DNA from: Deltaproteobacteria bacterium UBA7527
Lineage (GTDB): Bacteria; Desulfobacterota; Syntrophorhabdia; Syntrophorhabdales; Syntrophorhabdaceae
Length of the DNA stretch: 7,893 bases
Direction: 5' to 3'
Assembly: GCA_002478225.1 (NCBI GenBank)
Contig: DLMV01000017.1
Location: forward strand, 3,604 to 11,496
Positions 1 through 4,993 of the stretch are shown here, piece by piece. The translations under genes and the position numbers were made by a program. Every line of letters begins with the position of its first letter. Within the stretch, counting starts at the first letter, position 1. The notes beneath the pieces are model-generated. The model ran no database searches, was not told the DNA's origin, and saw only the letters and a program-made list of their open reading frames with translations.

Positions 1-840
1 ATCGAAGGCGGCATCAAAAACGTCCTCCGGTCGCAGAGACTTTTCTCTCACCAGATCATCGAAGAATTTATGATCGCCGCGAACGAAGCGGTGGCGCACT
101 ATCTTTTCCAGAAAAAACTGCCCGCCATATACAGGATCCATGAGCCTCCGGACAAAGAGAAGCTCCAGGACCTCGAAAAGCTCCTGCACACGCTCCCCGT
201 CAACCGTCAATATACAGAAAAAAGGCTCTTTCTCCCGCAGATACTCCACAATGTCCAGGGTACGGATTACGAATTCTTTGTCAACAGGGTGTTGTTGAGG
301 TCTATGAAACAGGCAAAATATTCACCAATAAATAAGGGGCACTTCGGGCTTGCATCGGACTGCTACCTGCACTTCACATCGCCGATCAGGAGATATCCCG
401 ACCTTGTATGCCACAGGGTCCTGAAAGACACCTTCAACGGGCGGCACCATTACAGCAAAGAAGAACTTGGTGAGATGGCCATCCATCTTTCGGAAAGGGA
501 ACGGACGGCAATGGAAGCTGAAAGGGAGCTTGAGGACAGGATCAGGATACTCTTCATGAAGGACAAACTGGGCGAGGTGTATGAAGGGATCATCTCGCAT
601 GTCACATCCTTCGGGTTCTTTGTGGAGCTTCTGGATATCTTTGTCGAGGGCGTCGTCCTGCTCTCAGATCTGCAGAGCGATTACTTCATCTTCCAGGAAG
701 AAAAGTTCAGGCTCATCGGGAGAAGGACGAAAAAGATATTCCGCATCGGCGACAGGGTGAAGATAAAGGTCGCTCTCGCCGACGTGGAACACAAGCGTCT
801 TCACTTCGTGATGGTGGAAAATACTTCCATGCCAGATTGA
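1..840 (+). CDS. rnr: Ribonuclease R, C-terminal part (gene open at the window start)
   Basis: The reading frame is open from base 1 to a TGA at 838-840, giving 279 residues of a protein that is usually 700-800 residues long, so about the last third is visible. RNase R is a processive 3'-to-5' exoribonuclease that degrades structured RNA in the cytoplasm. The visible part starts in the RNB catalytic domain: the conserved stretch EEFMIAANEAVA lies at residues 21-32, and the hallmark HFTSPIRRYPDL at about 124-135, whose SPIR arginine contributes to catalysis in the RNase II/R family. An S1 RNA-binding domain follows at about 191-273 (GEVYEGIISHVTSFGFFVEL). The protein ends six residues after the S1 domain, so the lysine-rich tail of E. 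coli RNase R is absent. The catalytic aspartates would be upstream of the window. RNase II is the alternative, but the SPIRRYPD form favours RNase R. Confidence 0.95.
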   Translation: MEGGIKNVLRSQRLFSHQIIEEFMIAANEAVAHYLFQKKLPAIYRIHEPPDKEKLQDLEKLLHTLPVNRQYTEKRLFLPQILHNVQGTDYEFFVNRVLLRSMKQAKYSPINKGHFGLASDCYLHFTSPIRRYPDLVCHRVLKDTFNGRHHYSKEELGEMAIHLSERERTAMEAERELEDRIRILFMKDKLGEVYEGIISHVTSFGFFVELLDIFVEGVVLLSDLQSDYFIFQEEKFRLIGRRTKKIFRIGDRVKIKVALADVEHKRLHFVMVENTSMPD

Positions 841-848
841 CAAATCGG

Positions 849-877
849 TTGTCCGTGCTATTACCATAGTATATACC
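849..877 (+). promoter_or_regulatory. Possible sigma-70-type promoter for the PhoU-like gene
   Basis: TTGTCC at 849-854 and TATACC at 872-877 each match four of six consensus bases and are separated by exactly 17 bases. Transcription would start near 884, about 25 bases before the chosen ATG at 909. No terminator is visible after rnr, so read-through from rnr is equally possible. Confidence 0.35.
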
Positions 878-892
878 CCTTATGTGTTCTAT

Positions 893-900
893 GGAGGAGG
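893..900 (+). promoter_or_regulatory. Ribosome binding site that decides the start at 909
   Basis: GGAGGAGG is a strong Shine-Dalgarno sequence 8 bases before the ATG at 909. The in-frame ATGs at 882 and 891 lie before or on top of this site and have no such sequence of their own, so the start at 909 is preferred. Confidence 0.75.
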
Positions 901-908
901 GACGAACG

Positions 909-1493
909 ATGGAAGAAAAAGAGCTTACGCAAAAGCTGTATGAGATGTTCGATACGACGATATCTGCCTTAGAGAATATCTCAAATGGGTTTCTGAGACA
1001 TGACCAAACAATGCTGGAGCGGGGTGAACAACAGTTCGTTGCGATACTTTCTTCAAACCTGTCATTTTTTGAGAAAATTGCGGCAAAAGAACAGAAGAAC
1101 GAGGTAGACAAAAGGTTTCTGACCCTACTGGTGCCCCTTCAGAATATTGCTTTGGCGGTGCGAAACCTGACCGCCAGAAAGAAAACAATACTGACGCACA
1201 ATGTTATGCTCAGCGTGAAGGCTACTATGGAGATAACCGACCTTTTGACAGCGATGAAAAAACAATTCAGAGACACAAAGGATTTCATCCTCACCAAGAA
1301 CCCTGTTCTGAAAAAGAACATCGGATCAGGGATGGAGACCATCATCGAAATGGCCGACAGGTGCGCCTTGACGCATGAGGGAAGGCTCATTGCGGGCATA
1401 TGCATGCCTAAGGCATCTTATCTGTACCTTTCGCTTATTGCTTCTTTTAAAAAGGTAGCGGAGGAACTTGTCAATTTTTCAGAGAGAATATAA
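909..1493 (+). CDS. PhoU-like all-helical protein of unproven function
   Basis: The product has 194 residues from the ATG at 909. It has no signal peptide and no membrane segment. It reads as alternating amphipathic helices, for example residues 6-30, 35-60, 67-90, 93-130 and 140-194, with many charged residues and a closing KKVAEELVNFSERI. This resembles the helical bundle of PhoU and of the PhoU-like domains attached to Na/phosphate cotransporters. PhoU proteins act in phosphate signalling, binding metal clusters through E/D-rich motifs; I do not see two clear copies of those motifs, so the likeness is structural and weak. The gene lies 68 bases behind rnr on the same strand and is followed by REP-like repeats rather than by another + strand gene. 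No phosphate transporter or regulator gene is nearby to support the name. It could equally be an unrelated helical bundle. Confidence 0.5.
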   Translation: MEEKELTQKLYEMFDTTISALENISNGFLRHDQTMLERGEQQFVAILSSNLSFFEKIAAKEQKNEVDKRFLTLLVPLQNIALAVRNLTARKKTILTHNVMLSVKATMEITDLLTAMKKQFRDTKDFILTKNPVLKKNIGSGMETIIEMADRCALTHEGRLIAGICMPKASYLYLSLIASFKKVAEELVNFSERI

Positions 1494-1505
1494 AGTAAAA
1501 GTAAA

Positions 1506-1528
1506 GGGGTCAAATCTTTATTCTTGAT
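1506..1528 (-). repeat. REP-like motif, inverted copy
   Basis: GGGGTCAAATCTTTATT at 1506-1522 is the exact reverse complement of 1560-1576 and of 1607-1623. Four of the next six bases also match, giving 21 of 23 positions against either other copy. With the copy at 1554-1576 it can form a stem of 17 perfect pairs around a loop of about 37 bases. It begins 12 bases after the stop of the PhoU-like gene. The strand is given as '-' only to show that it is opposite to the other two copies. Confidence 0.8.
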
Positions 1529-1550
1529 TTTACTGCTCATTGAAAACTGC

Positions 1551-1585
1551 TCTGTCAACAATAAAGATTTGACCCCAAGAGTTCT
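1551..1585 (+). repeat. REP-like direct repeat, copy 1 (35 bases)
   Basis: These 35 bases recur without change at 1598-1632. The core GTCAACAATAAAGATTT runs from 1554 and ends in GACCCC at 1576. The last ten bases, CAAGAGTTCT (1576-1585), are immediately duplicated at 1586-1595. The core resembles motifs I know from REP-type repeats linked to Y1 (RAYT) transposases in Desulfobacterota and Nitrospirota, but no such transposase lies in the window. Confidence 0.85.
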
Positions 1586-1597
1586 CAAGAGTTCTTT

Positions 1598-1632
1598 TCT
1601 GTCAACAATAAAGATTTGACCCCAAGAGTTCT
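1598..1632 (+). repeat. REP-like direct repeat, copy 2 (35 bases)
   Basis: This is identical to 1551-1585, with 47 bases from start to start and 12 bases between the copies. It lies 57 bases from the CCA end of tRNA-Ser. It can pair with the inverted copy at 1506-1528 as well as copy 1 can, so two alternative hairpins are possible. Confidence 0.85.
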
Positions 1633-1689
1633 TTTACTACAAGAGAAAAGTACGGGGCTCAAGGCAGAGAGGAACGAGGTGCGATATTA

Positions 1690-1779
1690 TGGCGGAGGGA
1701 GTAGGATTCGAACCCACGGGGCGCTTGCACGCCCAACGGTTTTCAAGACCGCCGCTTTCGGCCGCTCAGCCATCCCTCC
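1690..1779 (-). tRNA. tRNA-Ser, anticodon UGA (reads UCA)
   Basis: Read on the - strand, this 90-base gene folds as a class II tRNA. The acceptor stem GGAGGGA (1779-1773) pairs fully with TCCCTCC (1700-1694). The anticodon stem carries the loop CTTGAAA with anticodon TGA at 1745-1743. A long variable arm has the stem GGGCG/CGCCC, and the T arm GTGGG-TTCGAAT-CCTAC closes with one G-U pair. The discriminator base is G (1693), as expected for serine, and CCA is encoded at 1692-1690. It lies 51 bases downstream of fabH on the same strand. I see no convincing promoter of its own, so it may be co-transcribed with fabH and processed. Confidence 0.97.
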
Positions 1780-1796
1780 GGATCTTTCAGTCTTTC

Positions 1797-1827
1797 CTAT
1801 GAGCTATCAGCTATGAGCTGACAGCTG
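1797..1827. repeat. Degenerate 7-base repeat array, TATSAGC type
   Basis: Four consecutive 7-base units run TATGAGC (1798-1804), TATCAGC (1805-1811), TATGAGC (1812-1818) and TGACAGC (1819-1825). The array fills the gap between the fabH stop and tRNA-Ser. Because the units are partly self-complementary, the same bases also form the hairpin listed separately. Confidence 0.75.
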
Positions 1828-1832
1828 TTTTT
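1802..1832 (+). terminator. Terminator-like hairpin with T run on the + strand
   Basis: AGCTATCAGCT (1802-1812) pairs with AGCTGACAGCT (1816-1826) in 10 of 11 positions around the three-base loop ATG. TTTTT follows at 1828-1832. In this direction it would stop transcripts from rnr and the PhoU-like gene before they run into fabH. The run overlaps the fabH stop codon on the other strand. The stem is AT-balanced and the fold may simply be a by-product of the 7-base repeats. Confidence 0.4.
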
Positions 1833-2820
1833 ATTGCCATCTTATCAAAGAACTGCCCCAGGTAAGGCCGCCACCGAATGCTGTTAAAAGAACCAGCTTG
1901 TCCTTCACAATGGTGCCATTCCGAACAGCCTCGTCAAGCGCTATCGGCACCGTCGCGGACGATATATTACCATATTTTTCAATGGTCATGTAGATCTTAT
2001 CCATGGGGACCTTCAGCTTCTTCGCCATACCCTGCAGGATGCGCAGGTTCGCCTGATGCGGGATAATGACATCCACATCATTGATCTTGAATCCGTTCAC
2101 GGCAACTGCTTCCTCGCAGGCTTCCGAGAATCTGTTCACGGCCACCTTGAAGGACTTGTTCGCCTCTATCATCTTCAGGAAGTGAAGCCCCTGGTCAACG
2201 CTCGCATAAGAGATAGGCGTCGTCTTCGAGCCGCCGCCCGGCATAAGGAGCGTGTCGCCGCCTGCCCCATCCGTATGGATATGCGTCGACAGGATCTCTG
2301 CTCCAGAACCAGTTTCGGTGATAACCGCCGCCCCTGCCCCGTCGCCCCAGAGGATACAGCTTTCCCGTTCCTTCCAGTTCACCACCCTGCTCATGATCTC
2401 ACCGGCAACGACGAGCGCATTTTTGTTCGCTCCGCACCTGATCATCCTGTCAGCGATGTGGAGCGCAAAGATAAAACCGGAGCATGCGGCAGTGATATCA
2501 AATGACACGGCATTGCTGCATCCCAGCTTTGCCTCAAGCCAGTTTGCGCCGGCGGGACAATGCGTATCAGGCGTGATCGTGGCAAGGATAAGGAGGTCGA
2601 TGTCGTCAGGCTTCACGCCCGCAGCTTCCATGGCCCGTTCCGCGGCAACCTTACTGAGGTCGGAGGTCGCGTGCTGCGCATCGGCTATCCTTCTTTCCTT
2701 GATGCCGGTCCTTGTATAGATCCATTCATCTGACGTATCCAGAAATTTTTCAATATCAAAATTCGTCATGACCTTTTCAGGAAGGTATGAACCTGTCCCG
2801 ATTATTCCAATTCTCTTCAT
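1831..2820 (-). CDS. fabH: Beta-ketoacyl-ACP synthase III
   Basis: The product has 329 residues, matching the usual FabH length of 310-330. FabH condenses acetyl-CoA (or a similar short acyl-CoA) with malonyl-ACP and so starts fatty acid synthesis in the cytoplasm. The full thiolase-fold signature is present. The catalytic triad is Cys113 (in DITAACSGF), His255 (in IPHQAN) and Asn285 (in YGNISSAT). The N-terminal GTGSYLPEKVMTN and DEWIYTRTGIKERR segments and the C-terminal AFGGGLTWGSSLIRW are typical. The start at 2820 is chosen because the family begins with MKRIGIIGTGSYLP and AGGGGAA lies 4 bases before that ATG. An in-frame ATG at 2865 would add 15 residues without a ribosome binding site. 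The gene stands alone, not in the common plsX-fabH-fabD-fabG cluster, and is transcribed divergently from the EamA gene. Confidence 0.96.
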   Translation of the reverse strand: MKRIGIIGTGSYLPEKVMTNFDIEKFLDTSDEWIYTRTGIKERRIADAQHATSDLSKVAAERAMEAAGVKPDDIDLLILATITPDTHCPAGANWLEAKLGCSNAVSFDITAACSGFIFALHIADRMIRCGANKNALVVAGEIMSRVVNWKERESCILWGDGAGAAVITETGSGAEILSTHIHTDGAGGDTLLMPGGGSKTTPISYASVDQGLHFLKMIEANKSFKVAVNRFSEACEEAVAVNGFKINDVDVIIPHQANLRILQGMAKKLKVPMDKIYMTIEKYGNISSATVPIALDEAVRNGTIVKDKLVLLTAFGGGLTWGSSLIRWQ

Positions 2821-2842
2821 AAAATTCCCCTGTTCAAGCAAT

Positions 2843-2880
2843 GAAGGGTTCCGGAATCTATGCATCCCTGAACCCTTTTT
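2843..2880. promoter_or_regulatory. Hairpin in the fabH leader; terminator-like on the + strand
   Basis: AAGGGTTC (2844-2851) pairs exactly with GAACCCTT (2870-2877), loop 18 bases. On the + strand T2876-T2880 follows the stem, as in an intrinsic terminator, but no + strand gene lies just upstream. On the - strand the stem sits between the predicted fabH transcription start (about 2883) and its ribosome binding site (2831-2825). It could therefore be a leader structure or operator. I recognise no known fatty-acid regulator site in it. Confidence 0.4.
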
Positions 2881-2889
2881 AAGTGTCTA

Positions 2890-2919
2890 AATAGAACAAA
2901 AAAGCCGGACGATTGTCAA
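2890..2919 (-). promoter_or_regulatory. Predicted fabH promoter
   Basis: On the - strand there is a perfect -35 TTGACA (2919-2914), an 18-base spacer and TCTATT (2895-2890), four of six matches to the -10 consensus. Transcription would start near 2883, leaving a leader of about 62 bases. The bases before the -35, AATCC, are the same as at the divergent promoter at 3091. Confidence 0.55.
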
Positions 2920-2944
2920 GGATTTATTAAAGCCATCGTGTAAA

Positions 2945-2972
2945 CCCGTAAGGCGTGAATCGTAAGCCGTAA
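2945..2972 (+). repeat. 7-base repeat array, NNCGTRA, left arm
   Basis: Four units with strict 7-base spacing are seen: CCCGTAA (2945), GGCGTGA (2952), ATCGTAA (2959) and GCCGTAA (2966). The invariant core is CGTRA. The array is mirrored by the reverse-complement units at 3015-3043, and together the two arms could form an imperfect stem centred on CCCGGG at 3001-3006. Confidence 0.75.
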
Positions 2973-3014
2973 GGGGAGAAAGAAAGCGAACAGCAGAGAG
3001 CCCGGGTCCTCTCG

Positions 3015-3043
3015 CCTCACGCCCTCGCGCCTTACGACTCACG
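3015..3043 (-). repeat. 7-base repeat array, reverse-complement right arm
   Basis: The units are CCTCACG (3015), CCTCGCG (3023, after one extra C), CCTTACG (3030) and ACTCACG (3037). Read on the - strand they become CGTGAGT, CGTAAGG, CGCGAGG and CGTGAGG, the same family as the units at 2945-2972. Confidence 0.75.
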
Positions 3044-3050
3044 AGATCTT

Positions 3051-3078
3051 TTCACCTTTCACTTTTTACCTTTCACTG
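3051..3078. repeat. 7-base repeat array, TTYACYT type
   Basis: Four units follow in perfect 7-base register: TTCACCT (3051), TTCACTT (3058), TTTACCT (3065) and TTCACTG (3072). The TYAC core is shared with the units at 3015-3043, so the two arrays look related although the flanking bases changed from GC-rich to AT-rich. The array ends six bases before the inverted repeat arm that carries the EamA promoter. Confidence 0.75.
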
Positions 3079-3090
3079 AGCATTAAATCC

Positions 3091-3119
3091 TTGACATACC
3101 GGCCGTATCTTTTTAAAAC
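3091..3119 (+). promoter_or_regulatory. Predicted promoter of the EamA/YbhN-type gene pair
   Basis: A perfect TTGACA (3091-3096) is followed by a 17-base spacer and TAAAAC (3114-3119), four of six matches to the -10 consensus. Transcription would start near 3126, only about 11 bases before the ATG at 3137, so the mRNA would have a very short leader. No good Shine-Dalgarno sequence is seen there. Confidence 0.45.
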
Positions 3120-3136
3120 TTGTAGGCTGCAGAACG

Positions 3137-4018
3137 ATGACGAAAGATCACATAGATGCCAGAGGTTTTGCCGCGATCCTTATGCTCACCATTCTCTGGG
3201 GGCTTAACTATGCGGCAATAAAATTCACCAATGCAGGCCTGTCGCCGATATTCACCACATTCCTCCGGTCCGTCATCGCCTCCGCCTGCGGCATCATATA
3301 CTGTCTTATCATCAAACAAAAACTGTTCCATAACAGCATCATACTCTTCCACGGTGTTATCATCGGCCTGCTTTTCGGGGTGGAGTTCGTCTGCCTCTAC
3401 CTTGGCATGCTCTATACCGACGCGGCAAGGTCTGTCATATTTGTGTACCTCTCTCCTTTTGTCGTTGCCATAGGCGCTCACCTGTTCCTGAAGGAGAAGC
3501 TTGATCTGATCAAGATCATAGGTCTTGTACTCGCGTTTTCAGGGGTCTATCTCGTCTTCCGGGGAAAACCGTCGGCATACAGCAGGCTTATGCTGCTGGG
3601 AGATATGCTTGAGATCGCGGCCGCCGTGCTGTGGGGCGCAACCACCCTCTATATCAAGAAATACCTGGCGCAGAAGGTCCATCCGATCAACACGTTCCTC
3701 TATCAGCTCGTCTTCTCCATACCGATCATATTTCTGTGTGCCTGGTTCCTCGAAGACCAATGGGTGAGTTCACTGTCAACCCCGGTTGTCCTGTCGCTCA
3801 TCTATCAGTCTGTAATAGTTGCCTTCGCGTCATACCTGGTCTGGTTCCAGCTGATCCACGTTTATCCCGTAGGCAAGCTCTCAGCTTTTACCTTTCTGAC
3901 GCCAGTATTCGGTGTCTTTTCGGGCGTCTTCTTCCTGAAAGAGGAGTTGACATTCGGGCTTATCTCAGGACTTATACTTGTCTGCGGCGGTATCTACTGC
4001 GCCAACTACAGAAAATGA
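3137..4018 (+). CDS. EamA-family (drug/metabolite superfamily) transporter
   Basis: The 293-residue product is an integral inner-membrane protein with about ten hydrophobic segments, the usual size for this family. Two EamA repeats are visible, at about 10-137 and 152-290. The first opens with ILWGLNYAAIKF (residues 19-30) and the second with AAVLWGATTLYIKK, the matching position of the internal duplication. Each repeat ends with the typical helix plus glycine motif, FLKEKLDLIKIIGLVLAFSG and FLKEELTFGLISGLILVCGG. Family members export or import metabolites such as amino acids, nucleosides or drugs; the substrate cannot be read from the sequence. The ATG at 3137 is chosen because the first EamA helix follows at once, although the ribosome binding site is weak (AGG at 3124-3126). 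Its stop overlaps the start of the next gene in ATGA. Confidence 0.92.
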   Translation: MTKDHIDARGFAAILMLTILWGLNYAAIKFTNAGLSPIFTTFLRSVIASACGIIYCLIIKQKLFHNSIILFHGVIIGLLFGVEFVCLYLGMLYTDAARSVIFVYLSPFVVAIGAHLFLKEKLDLIKIIGLVLAFSGVYLVFRGKPSAYSRLMLLGDMLEIAAAVLWGATTLYIKKYLAQKVHPINTFLYQLVFSIPIIFLCAWFLEDQWVSSLSTPVVLSLIYQSVIVAFASYLVWFQLIHVYPVGKLSAFTFLTPVFGVFSGVFFLKEELTFGLISGLILVCGGIYCANYRK

Positions 4019-4986
4019 AGAAGCATAAGCTCATCACTATACTCGGCCTCGTGATCAGCATCGTTCTCCTTTATTTTTCGATGAAGGATATCCGGTTCCG
4101 GGAGATAATCGATACCCTTAAGAACGCCGACCTCCGTTTTGTGTTCATGCCGACAGTTGCCATCTTCGCAGCCGCCGCGCTCTGCTCGGTAAAATGGACA
4201 AAAATAGCGGGCGCCAATGTCAGGTTCAGGGATTCCTTCACGGCCCTCATTATCGGCCTTTTCATCAATAATGTGCTCCCTGCGCGGATCGGAGAGATCG
4301 CGCGCGGCTATGTCCTGTCAAAAAGGACGGGCATCTCCCTCACGTACGGCATCACAACGGTCATCATCGACAGGATATTCGATCTCATCGGGCTTTTGCT
4401 CATAACATTTATCTTCTTCCCAAAGCACAGCCTGCCTCCGAGGATCTCGCAGGCCATTTCCATGCTCGTCCTTGTGCTCTTCGTGCTCATCACGCTCATG
4501 GTGCTCTTAAGCAGGGAAAAGTTTGCCGGTGCTATTGCCGTCAGGCTTGCACGGATAGAAAGACCGGGCTTTGCTAAATTTGCGAAGCGGCTTATCGAGA
4601 TCCAGGAGAACCTGAAGCGGATCGGTTCACCGTTCAGCCTTCTCGTCCTCGTCACCATTGCCTTTATCACATGGCTCTGCATGGGCGCAGCGCTCTATTT
4701 CGTCCTGAAGACCCTCCATATCAATATCAACATTCTGTACATCCCGTTTGTCTGCGTGCTCCTCAACATGGGCATCACCATCCCCTCTTCACCGGGATAT
4801 TTCGGTCTGTACCAGTTCCTCCTCGTGTACCTGCTCTCCATCTTTGATGTCCCGAAGCATGAAGGTTTTGCCGCCTCGCTCCTTTTCCATGCCTCCTGGT
4901 ATATTCCGTACAACGTCCTGGGCTTCATTTTCCTGATAAAAGAGCACCTGAAGATAAAAGAGATACAGAAGCTGGAAGAAGAATAA
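4015..4986 (+). CDS. LPG-synthase-TM / YbhN-type flippase-like membrane protein
   Basis: The product has 323 residues with about eight hydrophobic segments. It belongs to the membrane-domain family found in the flippase half of lysyl-phosphatidylglycerol synthase (MprF), in AglD and in YbhN (UPF0104). Family marks are LPARIGEIARG at residues 88-98, IIDRIFDLIG at 117-126, and the proline/glycine motif IPSSPGYFGLYQ at 256-267. There is no cytosolic aminoacyl-transferase domain, so it is not a full MprF. Such stand-alone proteins are thought to move or bind lipids; the substrate is unknown. The start ATG at 4015 overlaps the stop of the EamA gene by four bases (ATGA), so translation is probably coupled and the two proteins may work together. 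The open frame extends much further upstream, but that part only shadows the EamA gene. It ends 7 bases from the end of convergent argC. Confidence 0.88.
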   Translation: MKKHKLITILGLVISIVLLYFSMKDIRFREIIDTLKNADLRFVFMPTVAIFAAAALCSVKWTKIAGANVRFRDSFTALIIGLFINNVLPARIGEIARGYVLSKRTGISLTYGITTVIIDRIFDLIGLLLITFIFFPKHSLPPRISQAISMLVLVLFVLITLMVLLSREKFAGAIAVRLARIERPGFAKFAKRLIEIQENLKRIGSPFSLLVLVTIAFITWLCMGAALYFVLKTLHININILYIPFVCVLLNMGITIPSSPGYFGLYQFLLVYLLSIFDVPKHEGFAASLLFHASWYIPYNVLGFIFLIKEHLKIKEIQKLEEE

Positions 4987-4993
4987 AGACGCC

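Larger units (their letters stand above)
2914..3096. repeat. 13-base inverted repeat bounding the divergent control region
   Basis: TGTCAAGGATTTA (2914-2926) is the exact reverse complement of TAAATCCTTGACA (3084-3096). Each arm contains a perfect -35 hexamer pointing outward, one towards fabH and one towards the EamA gene. The enclosed 157 bases contain no gene, only 7-base repeat arrays. The symmetry could reflect an inverted duplication of a promoter, a MITE-like element or a shared regulator site. Confidence 0.7.

Noticed and set aside
1551..1632. Two identical 35-base repeats as a CRISPR array
   Set aside because: Only two copies, a 12-base gap that itself repeats part of the unit, and no cas gene. 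A REP-like repeat fits better.
1616..1816. Open frame of 66 codons on the + strand (GGGSRIRTHGALARP...)
   Set aside because: It is the antisense translation of tRNA-Ser plus flanking repeats, a well-known false protein.
2056..2719. Two + strand open frames of about 150 codons over fabH
   Set aside because: Both are antisense shadows of fabH, with no start signal and arginine/proline- or serine/alanine-rich nonsense composition.
2821..2865. Earlier fabH start at 2865
   Set aside because: The 15 added residues (MHRFRNPSLLEQGNF) are not family-like, lack a ribosome binding site and cover the leader hairpin.
2914..3096. Insertion sequence bounded by 13-base inverted repeats
   Set aside because: The inside has no open frame or transposase, and no clear target-site duplication flanks it. 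It is reported only as an inverted repeat.
3631..4014. 128-codon N-terminal extension of the YbhN-type protein
   Set aside because: This part is the EamA gene read in another frame, lacks family similarity, and the ATGA start at 4015 gives the expected protein.
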